Origin: Epiperipatus broadwayi
Lineage: Eukaryota; Onychophora; Udeonychophora; Euonychophora; Peripatidae
Length of the DNA: 64,000 bases
Direction of reading: 5' to 3'
NCBI GenBank assembly: GCA_028023455.1
Contig: JAQFVV010006309.1
Coordinates: 3,329,482 to 3,393,481, forward strand
This document shows, piece after piece, positions 46,760-58,640 of the stretch. A model generated the notes under the pieces. That model was not told where the DNA came from, did no database searches, and saw only the letters and a list, made by a program, of their open reading frames with translations. Every line of letters begins with the position of its first letter. The stretch's first letter is position 1. Made by a program: the position numbers and the translations under genes.

Positions 46760-48091
46760 TATAAATTGCTTTGGCTTTAAAAATATATATATTTATTTAA
46801 ATTAATTTTTATGTTATTGTTATAAATAGATTATTATAAACATGTTATAAATTATAAATGTAGAAATAAACCTTGAAAGTGATCATGGAAAAGAGTTGAA
46901 ATTTAAGTAGAGATGTATAACATTATATGTTGATATCAATGGGTTTATAAAGTAAAACAAGATTTATAAAGAAAAATTATGTTAGGAATTTATATATATT
47001 GGAAATAAATCTATTGTTTTAATAAATTATAACTTTAAAGTATTCATAAGTAAAAGGCTTTTTTTTTTTTTTATTACTTTTTATTTTCTTTTATTGAATG
47101 TTTGAGAAATTTTTAATAAAAATATACAAGTGGTGAGAGAACAAATTCTAGAAATGTAGAAAATTTACATTTTGTTTACATGTAGTACGTTGCATTTTGA
47201 CAAAAACCTATCTGACACATTCTATCATATCTTTTTATTTCCGCCAATAATCAAAGTTCTTGGATTTGTCACATATTAAGAACTTTTCTCCGGATGTTAT
47301 TTAATTTTAAATTCATTAGTGAAGATTGTTTTAGTTGTTTTATGAATATATAATGCAATTATCATTTAATCTTTTCCAAAGACTTTATTATGTGTTTGAA
47401 GTGTTAGTATTCATTCATTTATAGTTAAAATCTTCAAAGCGCATGTGCAACAGCTTAATGCTGTTTAAATATTACAGTTTATAAACATCGCGCGCTATAT
47501 AAAAATAAAATGATTTATTTACATTTAATTTATTATAAATTGGTTTTACATTAATTGAAGATAAGGAGTTGATACTGGGTTTTGATATCTGTTTGTTAGT
47601 TTATTTACATCAATATTTATTTGATAGATATTTCTAATTCAAATTTAAATTATAAATAATTGTTGAGCAGATTTTTTTTCAAATGCTCTTCTATTGTTTA
47701 AATATCAAGTTAACTATTTAATGTATTATTATTTTTACATAATATTTGTATTATTGACATGTATTTTTGCAGCTTGAGAACAATTGATAACAAAATAAAT
47801 TTAGAATCGTTCATTAATCCAATCATGGTCTTCTTAGATTTTTGCCTTCCCACAATAAATATTTAAACCTTTAACGAGAGAGACATTACAATTTTTATAT
47901 AACACTCATTTTCCCCCCACTTTTGAATATATACTTTGCATTTAAATCATGATTAAAAAATTTACTTAGCTATTCACTTATCAATATGTGAATAACTATC
48001 TTTAATAATTTATGTCTTAAAAATATAATTAATATTTATATTCAAGTAAAAACTATGTGAGATAAAATCATTCATTTATATTTATCCATTT
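46760..48091. other. AT-rich DNA with one CpG-rich TATA motif
   Basis: No ORF is supported. Near 47487-47503 the sequence CATCGCGCGCTATATAAAAA is a striking CpG cluster next to a TATA-like box in otherwise CpG-poor DNA. No gene follows within a few hundred bases that I can identify. Confidence 0.45.
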
Positions 48092-49676
48092 CATGGATAA
48101 GCATTTATTTTATAACGTCTTGCATGCGATTATAATTACGATAGAATGACAGCCTGTTAAGCTAATTGCGCAGACGCTGTGAGAATGTTATTAATAAATG
48201 AATACCTTCTAACAACCACATGATATAGTATTTGTGTAAGAGTAAAAAGGAATCCTCTTACCCTTATGACTCAAATGTTTATATATGAGCAAATCTAAAG
48301 TAGTTGTAACGAAGGTGTGACTACATAATAGTCACTTTAAATTACAATATATAATGTCTGTATGAATGACGCCGATGAAATTTTCTAGAATTTACTGAAC
48401 GCCACTCTAAACGAAACTAAATCATATACATGGATAAGCATTTATTTTATAACGTCTTGCGTGCGATTATAATTACGATAGAATGACAGCCTGTTAAGCT
48501 AATTGCGCAGACGCTGTGAGAATGTTATTAATAAATGAATACCTTCGAACAACCACATGATATAGTATTTGTGTAAGAGTAAAAAGGAATCCTCTTACCC
48601 TTACGACTCAAATGTTTATATATGAGCAAATCTAAAGTAGTTGTAACGAAGGTGTGACTACATAATAGTCACTTTAAATTACAATATATAATGTCTGTAT
48701 GAATGACGCCGATGAAATTTTCTAGAATTTACTGAATGCCACTCTAAACGAAACTAAATCATATACATGGATAAGCATTTATTTTATAACGTCTTGCGTG
48801 CGATTATAATTATGATAGAATGACAGCCTGTTAAGCTAATTGCGCAGACGCTGTGAGAATGTTATTAATAAATGAATACCTTCGAACAACCACATGATAT
48901 AGTATTTGTGTAAGAGTAAAAAGGAATCCTCTTACCCTTACGACTCAAATGTTTATATATGAGCAAATCTAAAGTAGTTGTAACGAAGGCGTGACTACAT
49001 AATAGTCACTTTAAATTACAATATATAATGTCTGTATGAATGACGCCGATGAAATTTTCTAGAATTTACTGAACGCCACTCTAAACGAAACTAAATCATA
49101 TACATGGATAAGCATTTATTTTATAACGTCTTGCGTGCGATTATAATTACGATAGAATGACAGCCTGTTAAGCTAATTGCGCAGACGCTGTGAGAATGTT
49201 ATTAATAAATGAATACCTTCGAACAACCACATGATATAGTATTTGTGTAAGAGTAAAAAGGAATCCTCTTACCCTTACGACTCAAATGTTTATATATGAG
49301 CAAATCTAAAGTAGTTGTAACGAAGGCGTGACTACATAATAGTCACTTTAAATTACAATATATAATGTCTGTATGAATGACGCCGATGAAATTTTCTAGA
49401 ATTTACTGAACGCCACTCTAAACGAAACTAAATCATATACATGGATAAGCATTTATTTTATAACGTCTTGCGTGCGATTATAATTACGATAGAATGACAG
49501 CCTGTTAAGCTAATTGCGCAGACGCTGTGAGAATGTTATTAATAAATGAATACCTTCGAACAACCACATGATATAGTATTTGTGTAAGAGTAAAAAGGAA
49601 TCCTCTTACCCTTACGACTCAAATGTTTATATATGAGCAAATCTAAAGTAGTTGTAACGAAGGCGTGACTACATAA
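48092..49676 (+). repeat. Satellite array, 337-bp monomer, 4.7 copies
   Basis: CATGGATAAGCATTTATTTT recurs at exactly 337-bp spacing, starting at 48092, 48429, 48766, 49103 and 49440. The fifth monomer stops at 49676 (after GACTACATAA). The monomers are nearly identical, with a few single-base differences overall, mostly C/T at CpG sites. No ORF, tRNA, 5S rRNA or snRNA is recognised in the monomer. It is richer in CpG than its surroundings. Confidence 0.95.
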
Positions 49677-50000
49677 GACGTTATAAAATAAATGCTTATC
49701 CATGTATATGATTTAATTTCGTTTAGAGTGGCATTCAGTAAATTCTAGAAAATTTCATCGGCGTCATTCATACAGACATTATATATTGTAATTTAAAGTG
49801 ACTATTATGTAGTCACGCCTTCGTTACAACTACTTTAGATTTGCTCATATATAAACATTTGAGTCGTAAGGGTAAGAGGATTCCTTTTTACTCTTACACA
49901 AATACTATATCATGTGGTTGTTCGAAGGTATTCATTTATTAATAACATTCTCACAGCGTCTGCGCAATTAGCTTAACAGGCTGTCATTCTATCGTAATTT
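49677..50000 (-). repeat. Inverted satellite monomer at the array end
   Basis: It starts GACGTTATAAAATAAATG, which is the complement of monomer positions about 10-27. It runs backwards through the monomer start and the preceding monomer to about position 44, giving an almost full-length, circularly permuted inverted copy. It shares the AATGCC variant with monomer 2, so it was copied from, or exchanged with, the same array. Confidence 0.93.
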
Positions 50001-50240
50001 ATTCATTTCGTAAAAAAAAAAAAAGTTTATAATTATTGTTTCAAAATCTCAGTCTGTTACAAATTTTTACTTGCTAAATTTGAAGATACCTCCCATTTTT
50101 ATTTTTTCCCAGTTCATAGCACTCTTTTTAATTTATCCTATTGTGTATTTATTTTTAAGTGTTAAAATTGAATTCCTTTCAAGGTACAGTCCGTTAAATG
50201 CAATGCACCAGTTTAAATGTGGTTTTACTTTTGAAGCAAT

Positions 50241-50753
50241 TTAGAAACTTGCAAAGTGATGCCTTTTAATGTCAGCATCATTTTTTTTCTTCACCACTTC
50301 TAAGGCAGAAAAAAGAAAATTTGAGCCATTTTTACATTCAAGAAAATAAAAAAAATAACATGGAGTGAGATCGACAAATACAGCTGATGAATAAGCTGAG
50401 CCATTCTGAAATTTATTTAAAAATTGGTTTACACTCAAGGCTTTGCATTCTAACAAGTTATGTGATAAAGTTTGCACTTTCTATTAAAGGGGAAAATGGG
50501 AGATTTTTGTTTACCACATCATGCAAACTTTTCAGAACTTGTAAGTTTTAATTGCCTTTTCATTATGAACAAATTCCAAGTGAACAATATTATTTGCATC
50601 CAAAAATTTCAACATTCTCTTGACATTGGACATTACTTGCCATGCTTTTTGGGACTTGGTGAATTTAACACTTCTATTAAACCACTCATAAACTTGTGTT
50701 TTTTCCAGAGAGCTTGTTTGTAAGATGTTTTCCCTAATAAAACAGAATTTCAC
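50241..50753 (-). pseudogene. Decayed mariner-family transposase
   Basis: The minus-strand fragments match a mariner-type transposase in order. KTQVYEWFNRSVKFTKSQ (50753-50532 ORF) is from the helix-turn-helix region. After an internal deletion comes SNVKRMLKFLDANNIVHLEF, the segment before the catalytic core where M-L-x-F-x-D and G-I-V-H-x-E-F are typical. The second ORF (50477-50241) has LSVNQFLNKFQ, then a degraded Y-S-x-D-L-x-P-C-x-F-F (VDLTPCYFFYFLECKNG). The catalytic DD34D region is not intact and several parts are missing. Terminal inverted repeats were not found. Clearly a dead copy. Confidence 0.72.
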
Positions 50754-50799
50754 ATTGTTCCAACTTTTTGGCTATTACAAAAATTGACAAATAAGCAAT

Positions 50800-52126
50800 A
50801 TGCATTTAACAGAAATATTTACTTCACTTCAACATGACTTCACTCAATAACAGTGATGAGCAGATTGGTGCAGTGAATCACCTCAAGAGGAAGCTAGTGA
50901 CGGTAGGATATACTACACTGTTTACCCTCCAGAGAACAATTTCAGTTATTTTTCGATATTCCCTCTTAGTGCTTTTGTGATATTTTCAAAATATATGATT
51001 TGTCTACTGCTTACTAAGGTTTTTTGTTTAACAAGTTACCTACCAGCATGAATGAATTGCACATTTCAAAGCATTCTAGTAATGATATCACTTCAGCTTT
51101 GCTTCACTATTTTGTGATTGTCTCTAATGTTGGTTTGTCAGCTCACTTTTTTTTGTGGTATAAATTGAAAATATTAGTTTTGAAAAATCTGAGGATGGAG
51201 TATTACAGATGTCGTACAAATATTATGCAAATTTACAAATTCAAAGGAAGCTGCTAATGCCCTAAATGATTGTATCAATACAAAGAAACTTATGACACCA
51301 CTAATAGATAGATTATTTGGCCCCAAACTTTTGAGAGTGTACTTTTTTTTAGTATTTTGGGGGAAAAAACTACAATTTTTAGTACTTTATTTACACATTT
51401 AAGCCCATATATGCAAAAATGTGTAAAATGTTTATTGTAAACCAAAAAATATGGGATTACAATTACATTTTATTTGAAAATGTTAGTGAAATCAGTTAGA
51501 ATTACACAGAATTTGATTATGTACTAAAAAGAAATGCTTTTATAAGTACTGGTGAATAATTTTTTATGACATTTTATTAATAAGTCTGATTTAAAATTTT
51601 AAAATAATTTTTTTTCTGTTTTGTGATATCTCAAAATTATTTTCATTTTAAAAGTGGAATTCAAATAAAAAATATTTTGTTTGATATTTTTTATGAAAAA
51701 GTGAAAAGTCATTATTATGATTATGTATTCACTTTAGTACTTAATTTTTTTATTTTGCACAGTTCAAATACTACTTTTTAAAATGACTTTTGATTGTAAA
51801 CTTATATTGGTAATAAATAATGTAAAAATTGTCAAAATAGTATATGGAATAAAGGGTTTAATTATAAAAATAAAATGTTGCAAATACGATCTAAATTGGC
51901 AGTAGGTCTTTTATTAAAAAAATGAGAGGAATTAATTTTTTTTTTTTACTTTTCCCTTATAATCATTTTATTTAATTATTTTACATATTAATATCTATAC
52001 TTTATCATAAATTGTACTGATTTTTTTTATATCTTTATTATTTATTTATTCTATAAACCTATATAGTTTAATTGACTATTTATCTTTGTGATTTTCTCTT
52101 TATTCAACCTTTATATATACAAAGGA
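50800..52126. other. AT-rich DNA, nothing recognised
   Basis: 50880-50990 may be flank or upstream remnant of the mariner copy. The plus-strand ORF at 51024-51257 is not recognisable. No repeats are noticed. Confidence 0.45.
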
Positions 52127-52220
52127 TTCACATTGGTCATGTGTATCAGTTGTATGAGATAGTGTGGATAGTTGAAGGGTGCTTGAAAATCTGAGTTCAA
52201 AGCCTCTATACTTACATTTA
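52127..52220 (+). repeat. Dispersed repeat shared with 17500-17585
   Basis: See the minus-strand copy at 17500-17585. Shared blocks include GGTCATGTGTAT, GTATGAGATAGTGTGGATAG and GAGTTCAAA. It is followed at 52279-52309 by an (AAT)n microsatellite. Confidence 0.55.
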
Positions 52221-52278
52221 TTGATTTCAGAAAAACTGAGTATACATTGAATTAATGAACAATGAAAGTTAAATTCCC

Positions 52279-52309
<31 letters not shown>
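52279..52309. repeat. (AAT)n microsatellite
   Basis: About ten uninterrupted AAT/ATA triplets. Confidence 0.95.
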
Positions 52310-52745
52310 GATTTGATCAGGGTCTGCAGCACAATAATGCTGCTGTATTTACTTCTATATATGGACATAAAATAAATTTATTGAATATATGAGTGTTGTT
52401 CATTCTACCATATAACATTTTAACCATGTGATCATCATTGTTTGCTTAATCACCATTGCTAAAATCTAAATAAAAATCTTGCATGCTATGCATGGATGTT
52501 TTATATTAGAATTATAGATAATTTTTTTGAAGTTTTCAGTAAAAAAAAAAAAAAAGACACTATGTCACATAGTTTTGTTTTTATGGTGATTTTAGTGAAA
52601 GTTATTTTTAAAAAAAATGTTTAAATTGAAAGAAAAAAGATTTATAAATATAAAAGGCTTTTATAATAAATTATCACTATGTGAAACTGCTTTATATTAG
52701 TTTGTACAAGTAAAGGTCAAATAATAATACAATGAATTTACAGTA

Positions 52746-53189
52746 TATGTTAGACTATTTCCATTATCTAATATGAGTATTGAATGTCTTTAAAAAAATG
52801 TAACTTTATTTAAATATTCCAAATACATTCAACTGTTAGTACTAGCACGCAGTTAGTAAATGCACAATATTTCAAGAGGTATTATTCTACCATCTTCAGG
52901 TGTTGGTGGCCTGACCAGTGACAGTACTAGCATGGGAATTGAACCTAACCAATTGAGCCATCCTAGTGTTACCTTAAAGTTCAATACTTAAAAATCTAAG
53001 GGTCCAGGTTTGATTCTCATGTTAGTACCGTCACTGATAAGGCCAGCAACACCTAAAGAAGAAGGGAGAATAGTACCTTTTGAAACATTGTGCATATAGT
53101 ATAGTTGAATGTATTTGGAATATTTAAATAAAGTTAAATTTTTCTAGACAGTCAATACTCATATTACATGAGGAAAATAGTCAAACATA
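52746..53189. repeat. Two head-to-head inverted tRNA-derived SINEs
   Basis: The outer arms (52746-52820 and 53110-53189) are inverted complements, and so are the bodies. The left copy on the minus strand has an A-box-like TGGCTCAATTGG (complement of 52949-52960) and a B box GGTTCAATTCCC (complement of 52934-52945), closer together than in a real tRNA. The right copy on the plus strand keeps only a B-box-like AGGTTTGATTC near 53006. The bodies share CAACACCTGAAGAAGG-type sequence and end in GGAATATTTAAATAAAGTTA. The whole could form a hairpin of about 440 bases. Confidence 0.7.
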
Positions 53190-54148
53190 CAAATAAAACA
53201 CTATAATCACAAACCTTCAGGAAAACAATAATATGATAAATATAATTTTATTTACTTTCAATATATATATATATGCATGTTTGTATATATGTGTATGTAA
53301 ATTCATCAAATTTAGATACTATTTTATTTTGATTTCTATGTTTATTAGTGTTATTATTAACTCTTTTTATTACAGTTTAGTAATTTCATGAATTGTTAAC
53401 TTCAGAAAATGCAAAAAAAATTGCTGTAATCACATTAATTTTAAATTCCATTTGTACAACTATTTTTTGAGATCTTTCACTTATTGGTTTTTGTTACTTA
53501 GTAAATTCATTTCTGTATTTTGAATTTTTTTAATTGAAAAAATAACTGAAGAGACCAGTATAAACTGGATAATAGCAAACTCAAATAATTTAGCTATGCT
53601 TCCACCTCTTTGGTAGACTTAGTCCTTTATAGTCTGTTTATCGTTTGTGAGATTATTTTTAAGAAATATTTTGGAATAAATAAGAACTTGATTTTTTTTT
53701 GAAAAATTTATTATAATTGTTTGATAATTATTAAAAATCAAAAGTATATATTATTATACTTTTATTTTATAAGTATATATTTTATTTTTAAAAATAGAGA
53801 GTTAGTAACTTCTATCATAATGTTAATAAAAAAAACAACAGCATTCTGATTACCCCTTCTTATGAAACTGATGGCTGTTATATCATTGCTGAGCTAATTT
53901 GAAATATTCTAAAAATTAAAAAGCAATTTTAATATTTTAACTCAATGATGGTGTTCTGCAGTGTTTACACTTTAAGTTTCACTTTTTAGGCATTACAATG
54001 GGGCTGCAATTTCTACTTTTCTATTTTTGTTTTAAAGCATACGTATAACTTATATTATGATCTGTTATGGTTTATAGTGGTTTCCAGTCTATGATGTTAC
54101 AATTTTAATGTATTCATTTTTAAAAAAAACTAAAGATGTCAGCATTAT
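53190..54148. other. AT-rich DNA, nothing recognised
   Basis: No ORF or shared repeat is identified. (AT)n near 53263. Confidence 0.5.
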
Positions 54149-54859
54149 ATGAACTCTTATAGAAGTAAAATGAAAATGTTTGGTAGGTTGCAGTTTATGG
54201 ATAGTAAAAGAATAGCAAAAATAGTGTTCAATTGGGTTATGTGTAAAGGACAGGTAACAAGATGGGTGAGAAAGGTAGTGTGGTATGCGAACGATTTGGA
54301 TAAAGAATTTATATCAGTATACCTGTATAAAAGGTGGGATGATTGTGTTAGGAGGATTGTTGAGTGTTATAGTGGTAAGGAATGGGATAAAAGAATAGAA
54401 GCATTAATAAAAAATAGGGAGTTGGAAAGATGGAGACCTAGTATGGAGGATAAGAAGAGTTTAAATATATATAGAAGTAAACAGAATATTGGATGCGAGT
54501 TAATTTATGATAATAGTAAGGAAAGTAGTTTATTATTTAAGGCTCGAATGGGATCTTTAGCAACAAGAGAATATACATGTAAATGGAAAACCATGGATAA
54601 TTTAGTATGCCAATTGTGTAAGGAAGGTATAGAAAATATTAGGCATCTGTTGATTGAATGTAAATGCTTGAAAGCAGAAAGGGTACAGATAATGAAGTTA
54701 TGGGAGAATAGACATGAACAAAGTGACTATACAAAAAGTGAGTTATTAGTTTTTATGTTGGGTTTGCGAAGAGATAAGGGAGATTTAGATATAAAGGCCA
54801 TAGAATTGACAAAGATTATGTTGTGGAAATGGGATGGGGCAGAATATGGGAAGACTTAA
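54149..54859 (+). CDS. C-terminal part of a LINE ORF, open reading frame intact
   Basis: This 236-residue ORF resembles the region after the polymerase in non-LTR retrotransposons. Near residue 15 is the decayed G-R-L-x-x-M-D block. Residues 144-161 form a zinc-binding pattern C-x2-C-x8-H-x4-C (CQLCKEGIENIRHLLIEC), followed by LGLRRDKGDLD and a tryptophan-rich end. No polymerase or endonuclease domain is present, because the copy is 5'-truncated; the ATG is just the first one available, not a true start. The 3' UTR (54860-54960) matches 38700-38797 and, inverted, 56253-56330, and ends in CACATCACA repeats. The clean frame suggests this is the youngest of the three copies. Expression is not implied. 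Confidence 0.7.
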   Translation: MNSYRSKMKMFGRLQFMDSKRIAKIVFNWVMCKGQVTRWVRKVVWYANDLDKEFISVYLYKRWDDCVRRIVECYSGKEWDKRIEALIKNRELERWRPSMEDKKSLNIYRSKQNIGCELIYDNSKESSLLFKARMGSLATREYTCKWKTMDNLVCQLCKEGIENIRHLLIECKCLKAERVQIMKLWENRHEQSDYTKSELLVFMLGLRRDKGDLDIKAIELTKIMLWKWDGAEYGKT

Positions 54860-54960
54860 GAGTGGGGAATGGAGAATAAAATGGCTAACAGGTTTATCTG
54901 GGCATAATTGCTGAGATATTCTTGACTTCATTTAAGGAGAAGCCAAATACATCACATCAC
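54860..54960 (+). repeat. LINE 3' UTR and terminal CACATCACA repeats
   Basis: GGCTAACAGGTTTATCTGGG, then GATATTCTTGACTT, then GGAGAAGCC, end in tandem CATCACATCACA. The same order occurs at 38700-38797 (plus) and 56330-56253 (minus). This defines the retrotransposon 3' end. Confidence 0.8.
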
Positions 54961-56252
54961 AGATCTTTGTATGTGATTGATAGCATTTTCTATTGTTATG
55001 ACAAAGTTATAAAGGAGTGGCTTAGAGACAAGATTTGTGATTGGCTGATGCTTTAGATTATTTGATCCTGGGGCTAAATTATAGGGGAAATGTGATTTTC
55101 AATAATTGTTAATAATTATGACACAATATTTTTGTAAAAAACTTATTATTAAACCAAAAACTATGTCACTAGTAGGGGATTGTCTTTGAAAACATTTTAT
55201 TTTTAAGAAGTCTGCTCTTATGAGAACCAGAAGCTAAAAGAAAATTGCTGTTGTGAAAACTGTAAGTAAAATATTTTGATAACAACAAATAATTTATTAA
55301 CTTTTAGAATTTTTGTTTTGTTTCTTTGATGATAACTAATTGTAAAGATATCATTTTAGTAATAACATAAAATTCTTATATTGAATATTTCATTCTAACT
55401 TTTTGAATAGGTAATTATGTTCAATTATGGCATGCTCCATTGTTTTCGTGTAAGAACTTTATTAGATATTTATTTTTATATATTTTAAATATTATTTATT
55501 GACATCTTAAAGATTTGAAAACTTAAATAGATTACATTAAAGTTAAAAGTATTAATATAATATAATATATACAAAAAAGGTTTAATTGTAAAAATAAAAG
55601 TACACAATATGGCGTTTTGCCATGATAGGTGGATACATTCAAAGAACATGATAAAACAGAATTTGATAGATTTATCAAAAATCTATATTTATTTATTCAC
55701 ATTTTAGATATAAATTTTAATTGAAAAAGATTTTGTTGTTTTTTGAAAGTCATTCTGCTCTGCCAATCATTCAATGATAATGCATTTTGTTGTCATTACA
55801 ATAATTTTTTTCAATATTTGCCAAGTTCAAATATAATTTTTTAGCATTAGAAAATGTATATTTTTACCAAATCAATTTCAATTTATTGAATTCTGATATA
55901 AAATAATAGTTTAATATAAAAATTAAAAGTTAAAATCTTACAAAATGTCTCTCAAGGGAGAACAAGTTAATCTGTCAGAGAGTGGAAAGGTTAAAATAAA
56001 TATTTGAAAGAATAAATTATATCAAAAATAATATTTATTTTATTAAGGAAAAAAAGATCTATAAATAAAGTTCTTCTATCTAATTTATGGATTTTGATGA
56101 TTATTTGAAAGAATCCCTCATAATATGTAATTCTAAATAATCAATCTTAAAAAAGAGAAATAGACAACTTATAAATAAATAAAAATGTATTTAACACATC
56201 AAACCACAGTTTTGTTCCTTATATGAACCTAATCAAGATGTCCCCTCTTTTG
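54961..56252. other. AT-rich DNA, nothing recognised
   Basis: No supported gene or repeat. Confidence 0.5.
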
Positions 56253-56330
56253 TTATGTGATGTGCTATGGCTTCTCCTTTATCAAAGTCAAGAATCTCTT
56301 AGTGACTATGCCTAGAGAAATCTGTTAGCC
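56253..56330 (-). repeat. Isolated LINE 3' UTR fragment
   Basis: Minus-strand match to 54880-54960: GGCTAACAGATTTCTCTAGG through GGAGAAGCCATAGCACATCACATA. Severely 5'-truncated insertion with no coding part. Confidence 0.75.
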
Positions 56331-56536
56331 TGTAAGAACTTCTAGTGATCAAGTGTAGATGCAATATCCACATCAGTATATCAAATGTTAATAATGCTAT
56401 TTTTGCTTATCACCATTTTTTTCCTAACTATATGGAACAAAGGAAGCATGCAACATCTGAGTTTCTTTCTGGTAAGAAAAAATTTTATAATTGTAAAATT
56501 AATATGCTTTATTTCACATGGTTATGGACATATAAT

Positions 56537-57330
56537 ATAATTTGTATTTTAGAACTTAGAAGCTTTTAGTTTTTTGAAATTATAAGCTTGATATGATCAA
56601 TTTTATATTGTTTCAAAATGTGCTTATTGGGAAACATTGTAATATAATTCATATTTTAGAAGGTAAAAACTTTTAGTATTTCGAAATTACACTCTTGGTT
56701 TAATCAGATCTGCATTTTTGGGCAATACTTTGTATTGTCGAAAACATACTTCCCACTTCTTGCATACTTTGGTGCTTTGGATTTGTCATTATTGTAATAT
56801 CATTCATATTTTAGAAAGTAAAAACTTTTAGTATTTCGAAATTACACTCTTGGTTTAATCAGATCTGCATTTTTGGGCAATACTTTGTATTGTCGAAAAC
56901 ATACTTCCCACTTCTTGCATACTTTGGTGCTTTGGATTTGTCATTATTGTAATATCATTCATATTTTAGAAGTTATAAGCTTTTATTATTTAGACTGCAC
57001 TCACCACCATTTTGTGTAATAAAATTCATATATATTAGAAGTTATAATTTTTTAGTATTTCAAAATTATAAGCTTGCTATTTGATCAGTTTTGTGTTATT
57101 TTAACATCTAATAATAGGCATATATTGTAATAAAATTCATATTTTAAAAGTTTTTAGTATTTCAAATTATAAGCTTGGTTTGATCATACTTCTAAATTTT
57201 TTGGACAATACTTCATATCATGGAAAACATCCTTCCTCTCCACCATCTCTCCCTGCATATTACAGTGCTTTGTGCTGTTATTATCATAATAACATTCATA
57301 TTTTAGAAGTTGTAAGCTTTTTGTATATTG
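56537..57330 (+). repeat. Diverged minisatellite, units about 80-155 bp
   Basis: Two adjacent 155-bp units starting near 56664 and 56819 are almost identical (GTATTTCGAAATTACACTC, GGGCAATACTTTGTATTGTC). Around them are older, shorter units, each with ATTCATATTTTAGAAG, a TTTAGTATTTC block and TATAAGCTTG (near 56545, 56966, 57040, 57140 and 57295). The ORF at 57180-57461 is a by-product. Confidence 0.8.
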
Positions 57331-58640
57331 ACAATGTGCTAACCACCATTGTGAATTCTAAGGACTACCCAAAACCACCACTGACATATCAAAGTGACCC
57401 TGTGTGGATTATTCAATGTCATTTACCTTGTGTGGATTATTCAATGGCATTTATTACTTGAATGTATTAGCAGTGTGCTTGGGTGGTTCTTAAAATTCAA
57501 AATGGCAGTGAGTGCATTTTAAATCAGTATCACATAATCATTCTCATCCTTCCAATTTCTGACCTAAGACTTCTCTATATTCAATGTCAGCCTATAATTT
57601 TTTTAATTTAAAACTTGTCAAAGCTTCTATTTGCTGAGACCAGGACTGATAAAAAATTTGTCAATATTTCCTCCTTTCTTTTACATTTAATATAATGTTT
57701 AATAAGTATTTCCTTTTAATCCCTTTTCTACAAAAATGTCTAAACATTTTAGCCCCTTTTCTTATTTTTCCATTGTATATTTTATTTATTAGGGATTAAA
57801 ATATTTAGACATTTTTTTTAAAAAATGGATTAAAAGAGAATTATTTATTAAACATTATAGTAAAGGTACTGAAAAAAAGAGACCAAAAAGCCTCAAATAT
57901 ATAGATAATGGATATGAAGAAAAAAAAAATATTGGTTTACATTTTGATCAACAGATAATATGTAGTTTAAGATGGAAGTGGTTTTAATAGATTCAATATT
58001 GGAAGTGATCATTGATTGATTAGTGAGAATGCAAAACTAAAGATATGACTACTGTTAAGAAAGATAGCCTTAATAGTTGACATTTATAATGATCAAAAAT
58101 ACTAATGACTTTGAAATAGATATTAACTAACTGATCTTGGTATTTTCTAGGTTGTTTTTTGATATTTACAAATATATTTCTCATCTCTATTTCACTTTAT
58201 TGCAATGATTGTTCAGGTTTGAGTGATATCAACAAGAAGTTAACATAATTTATTAAGAAGTATATTTGTAGATTGCTGATACAAAAAAAAAAAGGAATTC
58301 ACTGGTAAATTTTCAAGGAGATAAGGCAATATTTGAAGAAAAAGGATGATAAAAATATTTTAAAATAACCAATTAAAAAAGAATTGAATATCTGGAATTT
58401 TATAAAATAGTGCAAAAAATCCTAATGATGAGATAAGAGGATAAAGCTGTGTGTTGGCAAAGAAATCTCTAGAAGACAATAACTCAAAAGTATAGAGGAA
58501 CATAATGAATAATATTGCTGTAGTGTAATTTTCACTACACCACTCTCTCATATATGGTAGGAACTGGTTCCTATTGACTTTTAACACCTTGTGGGGTGGT
58601 ATAATTATAACATATAACCAAAGACATGAAAAAGATATAT
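57331..58640. other. AT-rich DNA, nothing recognised
   Basis: Contains a weak inverted repeat (AATTTAATATAATGTTTAATAA near 57690 and its partner near 57830). The minus-strand ORF 58360-58656 has no recognisable domain. Confidence 0.45.

Noticed and set aside
48092-49676. Satellite monomer as a ribozyme satellite (CCGATGA ... CGAAAC)
   Set aside because: Core base U4 is C, and the intervening sequence does not form a stem II closed next to GAAA.
48092-50000. CRISPR-like or phage-type repeat array
   Set aside because: The 337-bp monomers have no unique spacers, the window is clearly eukaryotic, and no associated genes exist.
50380-50440. CTGATGA followed by GAAA inside the mariner relic
   Set aside because: No stem II hairpin forms between them, and the sequence is explained by transposase coding on the other strand.
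52890-53100. Hammerhead-like pattern CTGAAGA ... GAAAT or GAAAC in the inverted SINE pair
   Set aside because: The right copy reads CTAAAGA, the base at the cleavage position would be G (not allowed), and stem I does not pair.
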